Below the pieces are notes generated by a model that saw nothing but the letters and a program-made list of their open reading frames with translations, searched no databases and was not told the DNA's origin. DNA of 36,273 nucleotides from Cellvibrionaceae bacterium (GTDB lineage Bacteria > Pseudomonadota > Gammaproteobacteria > Pseudomonadales > Cellvibrionaceae): NCBI GenBank assembly GCA_021151525.1, contig JAGKXD010000036.1:1-36273 (forward strand), read 5' to 3'. The stretch's first letter is position 1. Each line of letters begins with the position of its first letter. The position numbers were made by a program, and so were the translations under genes. Below are positions 16,153-25,119 of this stretch, one piece after another.

Positions 16153-17666
16153 TATTGCACCACCTGTAATTTCCAGAAGCTAAACCAATTGCGCATTTCG
16201 AATTGGTCTTCAGTCATGCCAATGCCGTAAGTAAAGGGCGCAAAGAAGGCAAATATTACAACAACCAAAGCGATATAAAGGCAGAGGTTAATCCACAGGT
16301 GTTTGTTGTTGGCGAGAATGTCATCGCGATAAATGTAACTAATAACCAGTGCAAGATTGATGGAGCCGAAGGTCAAAGGAATTAAATAGTGGTAGAGGTA
16401 CATCACCCGCTCAATTTGTAAAATTGCAATCATGTAGCTCAGGTATAAACCGGTGAACACACAGATCCAATAAAACAAGGGCGTATTTTTTTCTTGTTGA
16501 CCATAAATAAATTTACTCATGATCAAACCAAGGCTCAGCACAATGCCTGCAATTACACTCAGCCAAATGACCGGGTTGGCAACAATGGTCATGTATTTAA
16601 CTTCAACCTTACCGTTCACTGTATCTTTGTCCCAACGATAGCTGATAGTTTTTTTGCCGAGCAACCAATCCATTGGATAGCTACCGTTTTCATCGGATTT
16701 ACATTCATCCAAGCGCGGCACACCATCGGCATATTCGGTCATGTATTTCCAGTTGTCGCGCATGCCGATCATAAAGGTAGATGGGCTCCAAGTATCGCCG
16801 CGTTGAATTGCTTGTAAATATTCTGGCGATGCTTTGTACGTGCGATCGGTAATAACTTTGGTGCCCATGCCGATATGAACATAGAACACGCTGAAGAACA
16901 CCAGTGCTACAGGAAGCACGCCGGCAGGGACAGTAATGAATAAACGTTTTAGAAGTGCGCCATAATTAAGTGCTTGGATATTTTTCCATTGATCGACACC
17001 AAACATAATGATGAAGAGCAGTAGTGCAATCGCGCTGGTGACTTTGACGCTCATCCCGAAGCCAATCAGTAATCCGAGAATAATATATTGCTGAGCTTTT
17101 ATTGGCTTGCTATTGGTCAAGGTGCGAACGCAGTAAAAAGTGGCCGCTAAAATAAAAAATAATTGAATACCTTCCAGCATAGCTGCGCGCGCTTGTATGA
17201 CGAGTGCGTTATCAAAAATAATAAAGCTGCTGAATAAAAAGGCGAGCAAAGGTGTTTTAGTGATGCGATTCAGTATTCCGAAAAAAAACAAAACCGCAAA
17301 TGCCATGAGCACAACCGACGGCCAGCGATAACCTGTGAACTGTGTGCCGGCAGGCGTATCGGAACCTTCAATGTGATCGGTTTCGACAAATTTATGTTTA
17401 TCAATTTTGTCATTCGCACCAATCACCACTTCCGCCAAACCCATAAGCATTTTGCCCAAAGGCGGGTGCGGTTCCATATACATAACACCTTGCACGTGTT
17501 TTTCGGCAGAGGCGATGTGGTAGTTCTCATCCCAAAACATGGCGTTGGGTGAGCCGTAATGGATGAAATAAACTCCAAAGGAGCAAATCAACAAAATGAG
17601 CGGATAAATGTTTTTGAGTAGCTGAGCATAAGCTAAGCTCGCTACCTTTTGTAATGTGTTGGACAT
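16152..17666 (-). CDS. Protein O-mannosyltransferase family (GT39, PMT) membrane glycosyltransferase
   Basis: 504 residues and about eleven spans. The first outer loop has the acidic pair in NAMFWDENYHIASA, the PMT catalytic motif, followed by MEPHPPLGKMLMGLAE, also conserved in PMT enzymes. Further on, TGYRWPSVVLMAFAVLFFFG and LVIQARAAMLEGIQLFF fit the family's spans, and ERVMYLYHYLIPLTFG is the C-terminal four-span (PMT_4TMC) part. The family moves mannose from a polyprenyl/dolichyl phosphate carrier to Ser or Thr of exported proteins. Such enzymes are typical of actinobacteria and fungi but occur in scattered proteobacteria. No polyprenyl-phosphate mannose synthase gene is nearby. The sugar and acceptor are inferred, not shown. 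Confidence 0.82.
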   Translation of the reverse strand: MSNTLQKVASLAYAQLLKNIYPLILLICSFGVYFIHYGSPNAMFWDENYHIASAEKHVQGVMYMEPHPPLGKMLMGLAEVVIGANDKIDKHKFVETDHIEGSDTPAGTQFTGYRWPSVVLMAFAVLFFFGILNRITKTPLLAFLFSSFIIFDNALVIQARAAMLEGIQLFFILAATFYCVRTLTNSKPIKAQQYIILGLLIGFGMSVKVTSAIALLLFIIMFGVDQWKNIQALNYGALLKRLFITVPAGVLPVALVFFSVFYVHIGMGTKVITDRTYKASPEYLQAIQRGDTWSPSTFMIGMRDNWKYMTEYADGVPRLDECKSDENGSYPMDWLLGKKTISYRWDKDTVNGKVEVKYMTIVANPVIWLSVIAGIVLSLGLIMSKFIYGQQEKNTPLFYWICVFTGLYLSYMIAILQIERVMYLYHYLIPLTFGSINLALVISYIYRDDILANNKHLWINLCLYIALVVVIFAFFAPFTYGIGMTEDQFEMRNWFSFWKLQVVQ

Positions 17667-17988
17667 GGCATCAGCACTTTATATTGGAATATTGGGGTTG
17701 CTTTTGAAACAGTAACGCTGCGAACGATCTAACGAGAATAGCCATGACTTATTGGAGTTATGCGGCTCTGGTAAGTCTGGGTGGTCGCCCAGGCTTTTCT
17801 CTGCGGGGGAATCTTGCCTTTTTCTGCGCCGCTGTGCAATTGCGTTGAGGTTTCTGAACGGATTTTATTGGGGATGGTGAACTTATCGCCATTTTTTGGT
17901 AGCTTTTTCCTGATGAATCCCGCTAATCCTTGCGGTAGGATAACGAATCGCTCCTGTCTGTTCCCTTCTCTCATTTAAGGAATCCATT
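17667..17988. other. Gene-free stretch between mannosyltransferase and SDR genes
   Basis: About 320 bases between divergent genes. It holds a CTGGG/CCCAG hairpin near 17778 followed by TTTTCT, which is weak as a terminator. The short frames on both strands lack ribosome sites and resemble no protein I know. Promoters for both genes must lie here, but none is clear. Confidence 0.4.
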
Positions 17989-18651
17989 ATGAAAACGGCT
18001 CTTATTACGGGTGCTAACCGCGGTATTGGCTTGGCGCTGGTGCAGGAATATCTCGCACAGGGTTGGCGCGTGATTGGTGTTTGCCGTACGTCTTCACCGG
18101 AGTTGGATGCTACCGAGGCGCAAGTGTTTGCGGGTGTAGACGTAACCAGCGCGGCGGCAATTGGTAATTTGGTAGCAAAGCTCCAGTCGGTAAAAATTGA
18201 TCTGCTGATTAACAACGCGGGCATTTTGCGCCACGAACATTTGGGTGAAATTGAGTATGAGAGTGTAACCCAACAGTTTTTAGTCAACGCCCAGGCACCC
18301 TTGCAGGTTGCCGAGGCCTTGTTGGGAAATTTGGCGGATCACGCAAAAATTGCGTTTATCACCAGCCGTATGGGTTCGATTGCCGATAATACCTCCGGTG
18401 GCTATTACGGTTATCGCATGTCGAAAGCGGCATTGAATGCGGCTGCAAAATCCTTGAGTCTGGATTTAAAACCGCGTGGAATTGCGGTGGCCATTTTGCA
18501 CCCCGGTTATGTGCAAACGGCTATGGTAAATTTTGGCGGCGATATTTCTGCCACTGAATCGGCCAAGCGCTTAAGCAAGCGCATTGAAGAATTGGATTTG
18601 CGCAACACTGGCGGCTTCTGGCATTCAAATGGCGACAGCTTACCTTGGTAA
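17989..18651 (+). CDS. Short-chain dehydrogenase/reductase (SDR), carbonyl-reductase-like
   Basis: 220 residues of a classical SDR. The dinucleotide site is TGANRGIG (7-14), the NNAG motif is in LLINNAGIL, the Ser is in ITSRMGS, and the active site reads YGYRMSKAALN (YxxxK). The Rossmann fold is complete and the short C-terminal end (GGFWHSNGDSLPW) matches the C-factor/CsgA-like subgroup. Members reduce a carbonyl or oxidise an alcohol with NAD(P)H. The substrate cannot be told. It has AAGGAA about seven bases before the ATG and stands as a single gene, with a small secreted-protein gene 129 bases later. Confidence 0.87.
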   Translation: MKTALITGANRGIGLALVQEYLAQGWRVIGVCRTSSPELDATEAQVFAGVDVTSAAAIGNLVAKLQSVKIDLLINNAGILRHEHLGEIEYESVTQQFLVNAQAPLQVAEALLGNLADHAKIAFITSRMGSIADNTSGGYYGYRMSKAALNAAAKSLSLDLKPRGIAVAILHPGYVQTAMVNFGGDISATESAKRLSKRIEELDLRNTGGFWHSNGDSLPW

Positions 18652-18780
18652 CATTGTGCGTCTGAATGTTCATATACAGTTAAGAAATCTTTAGTTAGTA
18701 TCTGCGCTAGTTAGTTGATAGTTAAATGTAGATTGTAAGTAAATAGTGTTTACGTAAACCCCTCTAAAGGAACTTAAGAA

Positions 18781-19005
18781 ATGAAAAAGCTTATTGCCTT
18801 GATGTCGTTGAGTTTTGTTGTTGCTGCACCTACATTCGCGGCAAAAAACTGCGAAGAATTGAAATCAGAAATTGCAGCCAAATTGGATGCAAAAGGTGTG
18901 AAAGGCTACACCTTGGAGATTGTTTCCAACGAAGAGGTAAAAGACCAAAAAGTGATTGGCAGTTGCGAGGCGGGAACCAAAAAAATTACTTACAAAAAAG
19001 ACTAA
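18781..19005 (+). CDS. DUF1161 small periplasmic protein
   Basis: 74 residues: signal peptide MKKLIALMSLSFVVAAPTFA, then AKNCEELKSEIAAKLDAKGV followed by a beta-rich part, VIGSCEAGTKKITYKKD. The two Cys residues probably form a disulfide. The layout, size and CEELKxEI start match the DUF1161 family of periplasmic proteins, whose role is unknown. AAAGGAA precedes the ATG by about eight bases. It is probably monocistronic, as a strong terminator follows at once. Confidence 0.85.
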   Translation: MKKLIALMSLSFVVAAPTFAAKNCEELKSEIAAKLDAKGVKGYTLEIVSNEEVKDQKVIGSCEAGTKKITYKKD

Positions 19006-19037
19006 ATCGATTGACGATAATTGGGTAGTGAATTCTT

Positions 19038-19066
19038 AAAAGGGTGGACAGGTTCCACCCTTTTTT
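19038..19066 (+). terminator. Intrinsic terminator after the DUF1161 gene
   Basis: AGGGTGGA/TCCACCCT with a five-base loop, flanked by AAA and TTTTTT. A textbook rho-independent terminator that can serve both strands. Confidence 0.9.
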
Positions 19067-19086
19067 ATTGCTTGTTAGTTGCAATA

Positions 19087-19416
19087 TTACTCTGCAGTTT
19101 GTACTGAATCGTAAACGACAACTTTGCTCCAAAGGTGCTCGCAGTCTGCAATAAACTTTAAATGAGTCGCATGGGTTTGGTAGATATGCTCATCGGCTTC
19201 GTTATCAAAAAACGCCAGCCACGACACGGCATAACTATTGTCTATAACGCCGCGTTCTTCAGTGGCTGCTGGTGTTGCTATGTGAAAACCTTTAATGGTT
19301 TCAATACTGGTTAAGGTTTTAACGCCGCGAATTAATTGCGCCAAATCTTCTTTTGATGTTGGATTGTTTAACCAGAAATAAACGTGGTGCGCTAAATGGG
19401 AAATGTTGCCGCTCAT
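19087..19416 (-). CDS. Dabb-family (stress-responsive A/B barrel) protein
   Basis: 109 residues. LAHHVYFWLNNPTSKEDLAQ opens the first strand and helix of the dimeric alpha/beta barrel, and SYAVSWLAFFDNEADEHIYQTHATHLKFI is the diagnostic second half (the 'Y..H..H' stretch). Members form dimers; a few are enzymes of plant or bacterial secondary metabolism, but most, like this one, have no known reaction. The ATG has a strong site, AAGGAGAT, and the gene stands alone between two terminators. Confidence 0.85.
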   Translation of the reverse strand: MSGNISHLAHHVYFWLNNPTSKEDLAQLIRGVKTLTSIETIKGFHIATPAATEERGVIDNSYAVSWLAFFDNEADEHIYQTHATHLKFIADCEHLWSKVVVYDSVQTAE

Positions 19417-19477
19417 AAGATCTCCTTAGGATAAAAAGACTGCGAATCTGACGGGGGAGAGTACGTGAAAAAGAAAA

Positions 19478-19495
19478 AAGGGCGCAAGCGCCCTT
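19478..19495 (-). terminator. Intrinsic terminator after dxs
   Basis: AAGGGCGC/GCGCCCTT followed on the minus strand by TTTTTTCTTTTTC. It ends the dxs transcript before the Dabb gene. Confidence 0.85.
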
Positions 19496-19539
19496 ACAAA
19501 ACTTTCAAACCAACGCTCTAGCCGCTAATGAATTAGTCG

Positions 19540-21456
19540 TTAACTAACCATGGGTTTGGTGTTTGTTGGTTTTATATTTAACGACTCAAGCATTTTTAAG
19601 CGTTTGAGTATGGCGGCTTCAACTCCGGGGGCATCCAAACCTTGCGTCATTAATTGTTGCGCATGGCTGGCGTGATCAACAAAAGTATCATTTAAACCCA
19701 AATGCAAAACGGGCATTACATAACCTTGGTTGGCGAGGTATTCGCTCACTGCAGAACCTGCACCGCCAGCGATCGCATTTTCTTCCAGCGTAACAATTAA
19801 GCTGTGGCTGTTTGCCATGCGCTCAATTAATTCTTCATCCAAGGGTTTTACAAAGCGCATATCGCACAAACTGGCGTTGAGCTTGTCGGCAACTTCTTGT
19901 GCTTTTGCGAGCAAAGTGCCAAAGCACAGAATAGCGACTTGCTTGCCTTCGCGCTTGATCAGGCCTTTGCCGATGGGTAATGCAGTGAAGGCTTTTTCAA
20001 TCGCTACACCTGTGCCTGTACCGCGTGGATAGCGCACGGCGGCCGGGCCGGGAAATTGATACGCCGTGTATAAAAGTTGGCGACATTCATTTTCGTCGCT
20101 AGGAGCTGCAATTAACATGTGAGGAATGCAGCGCAAGAAACTTAAATCAAAACTGCCCGCGTGTGTGGGGCCGTCTTCGCCGACCAAACCGGCGCGGTCG
20201 ATGGCGAAAGTCACATCGAGATTTTGCAAAGCAACGTCGTGCACGAGTTGGTCGTAAGCGCGTTGCAGGAAGGTGGAGTAAATCGCCACTACAGGTTTTT
20301 GGCCTTCGCACGCCATACCTGCGGCGAGCGTTACGGCGTGTTGTTCGGCAATCGCCACATCGTAAAAACGATCTGCATATTGTGCCGCAAACTCCACCAT
20401 GCCCGAGCCTTCGCACATGGCGGGGGTGATACCGACCAAGCGCTTGTCTTGCGCGGCCATATCACACAGCCAATCGCCAAAGACTTGCTGAAATTTAATT
20501 TTACTGGGCGACGCAACCGCTTTCTTGGGTTCAATTTTGTTGAGCGCGTGATAGCCGACAGGATCGAGCTCCGCGGGCTCAAAACCTTTACCTTTCTGCG
20601 TAATGATGTGCAGCAACTTGGGGCCTTTAATATCGCGCAGGTTGCGCAGGTAGCTCACCAAATCGCTCAGGTCGTGGCCGTGGATGGGGCCAACATAATT
20701 GAAGCCCATTTCCTCAAACAGGGTGCCGGGCGACATAAAGCCTTTGAAGTGTTCTTCGGTTTTGCGCGCAAACTCCCATGCGGAGGGAATCTTGGTCAGT
20801 ACTTTTTTACTGCCTTCGCGCAGGCCGTTGTAAAACTTGCTTGCCCAAATTTTGGAGAGGTAAGTCGCCAAACCACCTACATTTGGAGAGATGGACATGT
20901 TGTTATCGTTGAGGATAACCAACATATCGGTTTCGGTATGGGCGGCGTGGTTCAGTGCTTCAAAAGCCATACCCGCGGTCATGGCGCCATCGCCGATAAT
21001 GGCTACCGACTTGCGGCCATTGCCATCCATTTCATTGCCAATGGCCATGCCGAGTGCGGCAGAAATAGAGGTGCTTGAGTGACCAACGCCGAACGTATCG
21101 AATTTGCTTTCGTCGCGCTTGGGAAAGCCGGATAAGCCACCGCCTTGGCGAATGGAGTTCATGCGCTCGCGGCGCGACGTCAGGATTTTGTGCGGATAGG
21201 TTTGGTGACCAACATCCCACACCAAACGGTCAGAAGGGGTTTCGTAAACGTAGTGCAGCGCAATTGTCAGCTCCACCACGCCCAAGCCTGCGCCAAAATG
21301 GCCGCCGGTTTGGCCAACGCTAAATAACAGGAATGCACGTAGTTCTTCCGCCAGCTGGGGCAATAGCTTTTCGTCCAGCGCACGCAGGTCAGCGGGGGAG
21401 TCTATGCTGTCCAAAAGTGGTGTGGCGGGGCGGCTAGTGGGGATTTCGTTGAACAT
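19540..21456 (-). CDS. dxs: 1-deoxy-D-xylulose-5-phosphate synthase
   Basis: 638 residues from ATG 21456, where the usual opening MFNEIPTSRPATPLLDSI begins; a longer frame adds ten residues not found in the family. The thiamine-diphosphate site is visible in VGHQTYPHKIL, IGDGAMTAGMAFEALNHA and NDNNMSIS. The transketolase-like middle domain (AIAEQHAVTLAAGMA, DRAGLVGEDGPTHAG) and C-terminal domain (FVKPLDEELI, VTLEENAIAGGAGSAV) are complete. It joins pyruvate and glyceraldehyde 3-phosphate to DXP, the first step of the MEP isoprenoid route and a source for thiamine and pyridoxal. Usual partners ispA and xseB are not next to it in this window. Confidence 0.97.
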   Translation of the reverse strand: MFNEIPTSRPATPLLDSIDSPADLRALDEKLLPQLAEELRAFLLFSVGQTGGHFGAGLGVVELTIALHYVYETPSDRLVWDVGHQTYPHKILTSRRERMNSIRQGGGLSGFPKRDESKFDTFGVGHSSTSISAALGMAIGNEMDGNGRKSVAIIGDGAMTAGMAFEALNHAAHTETDMLVILNDNNMSISPNVGGLATYLSKIWASKFYNGLREGSKKVLTKIPSAWEFARKTEEHFKGFMSPGTLFEEMGFNYVGPIHGHDLSDLVSYLRNLRDIKGPKLLHIITQKGKGFEPAELDPVGYHALNKIEPKKAVASPSKIKFQQVFGDWLCDMAAQDKRLVGITPAMCEGSGMVEFAAQYADRFYDVAIAEQHAVTLAAGMACEGQKPVVAIYSTFLQRAYDQLVHDVALQNLDVTFAIDRAGLVGEDGPTHAGSFDLSFLRCIPHMLIAAPSDENECRQLLYTAYQFPGPAAVRYPRGTGTGVAIEKAFTALPIGKGLIKREGKQVAILCFGTLLAKAQEVADKLNASLCDMRFVKPLDEELIERMANSHSLIVTLEENAIAGGAGSAVSEYLANQGYVMPVLHLGLNDTFVDHASHAQQLMTQGLDAPGVEAAILKRLKMLESLNIKPTNTKPMVS

Positions 21457-21643
21457 TCGGCGCTTTCGTCTTATCAAAACGTGCATTGTAGGCGTTAGGC
21501 GCTTTATTTCCTAGGGTTCCTTCGCGCAATTCAGGTTTGGCGGTGGGATGATTTCACAAAGCCGCGATTTGAAACCTGTGGCAGAATAGCGCGCTTCCCG
21601 AGCTGCTATCCGATGCATCTCAGTCTTTCTTTAAGGAACCCTC

Positions 21644-22489
21644 ATGCTTGTTCATCCCAATCCTGATCCCATTGCCTTCCATATTGGCTCTTGGCCGGTT
21701 TATTGGTACGGCATTATGTATGGCGTGGCCTTTTTGCAGTTTATTTTGCTGGGCAATCAGCGCATCAAACAGCCGCATATAGCTGCACAGGGTTGGACGA
21801 AAGAGCATGTCAGCGACATTATTTTTTACGGCATGCTCGGCGTAGTGATTGGCGGGCGTTTGGGCGAGGTTTTGTTTTACCGTCCCGCGTATTTTTGGGA
21901 GCATCCGCTGGAAATTCCCATGACTTGGTTGGGCGGAATGTCTTTCCACGGTGGCTTTCTGGGGGTGGTGATTGCTATGTGGATTTGGGCGCGCAAACAT
22001 AAGCAATCCTTGGGTAATATTTTTGATTTCATCGCCCCACTGGTGCCGCTTGGCTACGCTGCCGGTCGCTTCGGTAATTTTATTAACCACGAATTGCCCG
22101 GTCGTGCGGCCAGTGCCGATTTGCCTTGGGCGATGCAATGGCCGGGTGTTGATCACTTGGTGCATCCGTCCCCGCTTTATCAAACCTTAGTCGATGGTAT
22201 TTTGCTGTTTGTGATTATGTGGTTGTTTGCGCGCAGCCCAAAACCGCGTTGGGCGACTGGAGCGCTCTATTGTGCACTCTATGGTTGTGCGCGGTTCTTC
22301 ACTGAATATTTTCGTGTGCCTGATTGGGAGACGAGTTTTGCGGGAATCAATATTTCATCTGGCCAAGTGTTAAGTTTGCCAATGATTGTTGTTGGGGGGG
22401 CAGTAATGGTTTGGGCTTACTCTTTTCAAGCGTCAAGGCTAGCAACTTCTGCAGAAACAAAAAAAGCACCCAAACGAAAATCGAAATAA
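21644..22489 (+). CDS. lgt: Phosphatidylglycerol-prolipoprotein diacylglyceryl transferase
   Basis: 281 residues, a seven-span inner-membrane enzyme. The family signature GRFGNFINHELPGR is present, along with MSFHGGFLG (catalytic His region) and RFFTEYFRVPD near the end. It moves the diacylglyceryl group of phosphatidylglycerol to the lipobox Cys of prolipoproteins, the first step of lipoprotein maturation. AAGGAA sits about seven bases before the ATG. The C-terminal tail is longer and more basic than in most relatives (TKKAPKRKSK). It is divergent from dxs, and a strong terminator follows. Confidence 0.97.
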   Translation: MLVHPNPDPIAFHIGSWPVYWYGIMYGVAFLQFILLGNQRIKQPHIAAQGWTKEHVSDIIFYGMLGVVIGGRLGEVLFYRPAYFWEHPLEIPMTWLGGMSFHGGFLGVVIAMWIWARKHKQSLGNIFDFIAPLVPLGYAAGRFGNFINHELPGRAASADLPWAMQWPGVDHLVHPSPLYQTLVDGILLFVIMWLFARSPKPRWATGALYCALYGCARFFTEYFRVPDWETSFAGINISSGQVLSLPMIVVGGAVMVWAYSFQASRLATSAETKKAPKRKSK

Positions 22490-22495
22490 ATCCAG

Positions 22496-22528
22496 AAAAA
22501 ACGGGAGCAGATGCTCCCGTTTTTTTTA
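22496..22528. terminator. Bidirectional terminator between lgt and the tubulin-like gene
   Basis: ACGGGAGCA/TGCTCCCGT flanked by AAAAA and TTTTTTTT. Strong in both directions and shared by the two convergent genes. Confidence 0.9.
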
Positions 22529-22551
22529 CTGCGCTTAATAGAGTCTTGTCG

Positions 22552-24759
22552 CTAATCAGAAAGACTTTTGCCTTTTTTCGTAGCAGGCGGTTCATCGTTA
22601 AGCGAAACGATTTTGGTTTTGCTGATTTTGTGACGATAGATTTCACGCAAATATTTAATGCTCTTTTTAACGCAGTCACGAGAAATACGAATGTCGTTAA
22701 TAGAGCAAAATTTATCTCCATCATTGACCAGCTCACGATATTTTTTCTCGTACATGGGTTTAATCGCATACCAGTTGGTATCGAGAATTTTAGCGGGGTT
22801 TTCAAATTCGTTTAGCATTTCATCAAGCAGGCTTTCGTCGAACTCTTCTGTGCGAATAAAGTCCAGCATGGCCGTATCTAGCGCTTCGTCAAAGCGATAA
22901 TTGTTTTTGGCAAAGCAACGTTTAATAAAAGCGACAATTAGCGTTAAAAAGTCATCGCTCAAGCAGGGGCTTTTTACGATGAGCGTAGTCAGTGAAATGT
23001 TTGCCGAGGCGCCTATAACCAGCGCATAGCGTTTTAATGTTGTGTTAGGGAAGAGGCCGTTTAAATGGGACTTAAGTTTGTTTAAATCCATGTACGACAA
23101 TTTGTAATCTTTAGGCAGTGAAATGATGGATACAATTGACGAGCAATTTTTAAAGAAATGGAGGTTTTTTAATTGCTCGGCATCGTAGCCATTTTGTAAA
23201 AATTTCGAGAGCGCTTCGCGATAGCGCGATGATTCTATGGGCAGCAAACTAATGCCTTCAATAGCTTGAGTGACTTTATTGAAGTGTGGCAAATCAATTG
23301 AGCGATAAAATAGATCGTCAATGTTTAGTTCGTTGTTTTTCTTGTCATTCAAGCGCGGTTTATCGGTTGGAGCAGGGGCTGGAGGAATAACTGACTCGGC
23401 GTAAGCAACCGCCACTGGGCCTGCCAAGCTCATAAATAAGTCGTTCGCATCCAAGCGAATCGTTTCGCCTATATCTATACCTGCGCGGCGGAAATAATTT
23501 TCATCATAATCGGTTGTTACCGCTTGGGCGGTGAGGATATTAAAAATTTGTTGAGAGATATATTGGTTAGCGTATTTCTCCATAGCATTGACATCTATGT
23601 GCGGTATACCACCGTCATCGCTACTTTCGGCGTAGCGCATAATGTCGTTGGAAATTAACATCATGGCATTCCATGGGCGAATGCGATGCATAACATTTTC
23701 GGGTCTAATATCATCATTCTCAAAGTTGTACGAGAAATCCCATTCTTCCGCCAAATATTTACACAGTAAACGGCCTGCATTGATGTGCAGGGCTTCTGAC
23801 ATTTCTACGCCTTGATCAGAAATATTAGGCAGAATGCAAATGCCGCTAGTGAATATTGGCTCAAATACGAACGAGTGGCCGTGATGCGCTGCGTCAGATT
23901 TTATAGATTTGGTTTCAAAGGTTTTGCTCATGTAAGAGTATTGCTGCGCTAAACCAAATTCAGAAGCCATGCCCGAGCCAGTGCCACCGCCTGCGCTAAA
24001 AATATAAAAATATAAGCGCGATTGGTTCGCTTTAATGCCGCAAGAATCAATTAAGTAGGAGTGAACAAATTTCCAATCGGTGTTGCTAAAGTCTTGGGTG
24101 TCTTTATTTAAAATTATTTTTGCTAAGTATTGGCCGAGAATGGGCGCATTACCTGAACCACCTGCATGAACCTCAGAGAGATCCATGATTTTCATTTTGG
24201 TGTAGTCTTTTAGAAAGTCTGTGCGCTCACCTTTGTGCGAAAAACGGATGCGCCCTTCAATATCTTTATCTAAATCGCCGAGCATCACCAAGGGTTCGAT
24301 CAAAAATACAGGCTTATTTTTGTGTGTGCCCGCAAGATTCAAACCGCGTTTTATCCAGCGTACCGGCGCTTGATCCGGTTCGCGCGCCACTTTTGTTTCG
24401 TTGAGAAATTCATTCAAATAAAAATTGCGTGCGTTATACACCAGTGACGCAACATCGAGCGCGATATTTGAGCCACAGCGACCCAAGCCGATTAAACAAA
24501 CCGACGGAAACTGAGGTTGAACATAAGATGATGCGTCGTGCTCGTTGTGTTTGTGCGGGTAAACGCTATCGCGCAAGGTGTCGAGATTAAGCAAGATCTT
24601 ATTTAAATCTCGCTCGGTAAAATACATGTAGCTATCGCTAACGGTTTCAGGTGTAGTGATTATTGAAGATGATTCTGGCGAAGGTATTTCTATGGTAGCC
24701 AAATCGTCGTGTGCTTCAGTGCTTGAATCACGTAAGCCGGATGTTTTTTTGCTGGCCAT
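22552..24759 (-). CDS. Large tubulin/FtsZ-superfamily GTPase-like protein
   Basis: 735 residues. After a disordered Ser/Thr-rich start (1-45) and a helix, a nucleotide-binding fold begins at SVCLIGLGRCGSNIALDVA (about 86-104). A second Gly-rich loop reads HAGGSGNAP (198-206), and the tubulin signature FSAGGGTGSGMASEFG lies at about 254-269. This order of loops, ending in GGGTGSG, is that of the FtsZ-tubulin superfamily, and the length suits the 'tubulin-like' group (Tubulin_2 or the FtsZl families) rather than cell-division FtsZ. The C-terminal 300 residues are unique to this protein as far as I can see. The ATG has AAGGAG seven bases upstream. It stands alone, convergent with lgt and divergent from rdgB. 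Role unknown; polymerisation or membrane remodelling is inference. Confidence 0.8.
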   Translation of the reverse strand: MASKKTSGLRDSSTEAHDDLATIEIPSPESSSIITTPETVSDSYMYFTERDLNKILLNLDTLRDSVYPHKHNEHDASSYVQPQFPSVCLIGLGRCGSNIALDVASLVYNARNFYLNEFLNETKVAREPDQAPVRWIKRGLNLAGTHKNKPVFLIEPLVMLGDLDKDIEGRIRFSHKGERTDFLKDYTKMKIMDLSEVHAGGSGNAPILGQYLAKIILNKDTQDFSNTDWKFVHSYLIDSCGIKANQSRLYFYIFSAGGGTGSGMASEFGLAQQYSYMSKTFETKSIKSDAAHHGHSFVFEPIFTSGICILPNISDQGVEMSEALHINAGRLLCKYLAEEWDFSYNFENDDIRPENVMHRIRPWNAMMLISNDIMRYAESSDDGGIPHIDVNAMEKYANQYISQQIFNILTAQAVTTDYDENYFRRAGIDIGETIRLDANDLFMSLAGPVAVAYAESVIPPAPAPTDKPRLNDKKNNELNIDDLFYRSIDLPHFNKVTQAIEGISLLPIESSRYREALSKFLQNGYDAEQLKNLHFFKNCSSIVSIISLPKDYKLSYMDLNKLKSHLNGLFPNTTLKRYALVIGASANISLTTLIVKSPCLSDDFLTLIVAFIKRCFAKNNYRFDEALDTAMLDFIRTEEFDESLLDEMLNEFENPAKILDTNWYAIKPMYEKKYRELVNDGDKFCSINDIRISRDCVKKSIKYLREIYRHKISKTKIVSLNDEPPATKKGKSLSD

Positions 24760-24771
24760 GTTTGTCTCCTT

Positions 24772-24802
24772 TTAATTCAAAGCGATGCTTAATTCAAAGC
24801 GA
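24772..24802. repeat. Direct repeat in the leader of the tubulin-like gene
   Basis: TTAATTCAAAGCGA at 24772-24785 is repeated at 24789-24802, a 17-base period, starting a few bases upstream of the ribosome site. It could be a duplicated operator or a slippage scar. The rest of the 360-base gap up to rdgB (24803-25119) shows no clear promoter or RNA. Confidence 0.75.
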
Positions 24803-25119
24803 CATTGAAACGCTGTGCTGTTCATCTGCACGGTAAGCGACTGCTATAAGTGCTGAAAAGAAGCTCGCAGGTTGTGACTGATCAACAGACAACTCTTCCT
24901 GGCGTTTAGCGTTTTCCAACTGTGCTTTTGCTTATTATTGGGCGATAGTTACTCCACTGCACCGTTCAATAATCGCCTTTAACTATAGTCCAGAAATGCT
25001 TAATGCGCCTCTACATTGGTATTGCTTGGTGAAAAAGGTATATTGCCGCCCAAAATGGCTAGGTAAAATTGCTTTGAGTTATGAGTTGAATCGTTCAAGG
25101 CCGCAAAAATAGGTGGGTT

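Noticed and set aside
17741..17845. A 34-codon plus-strand frame between the mannosyltransferase and SDR genes
   Set aside because: No ribosome site and no membrane or known motif; probably chance.
20147..21078. Long plus-strand frames inside dxs
   Set aside because: Shadows of the dxs coding sequence, with no family resemblance.
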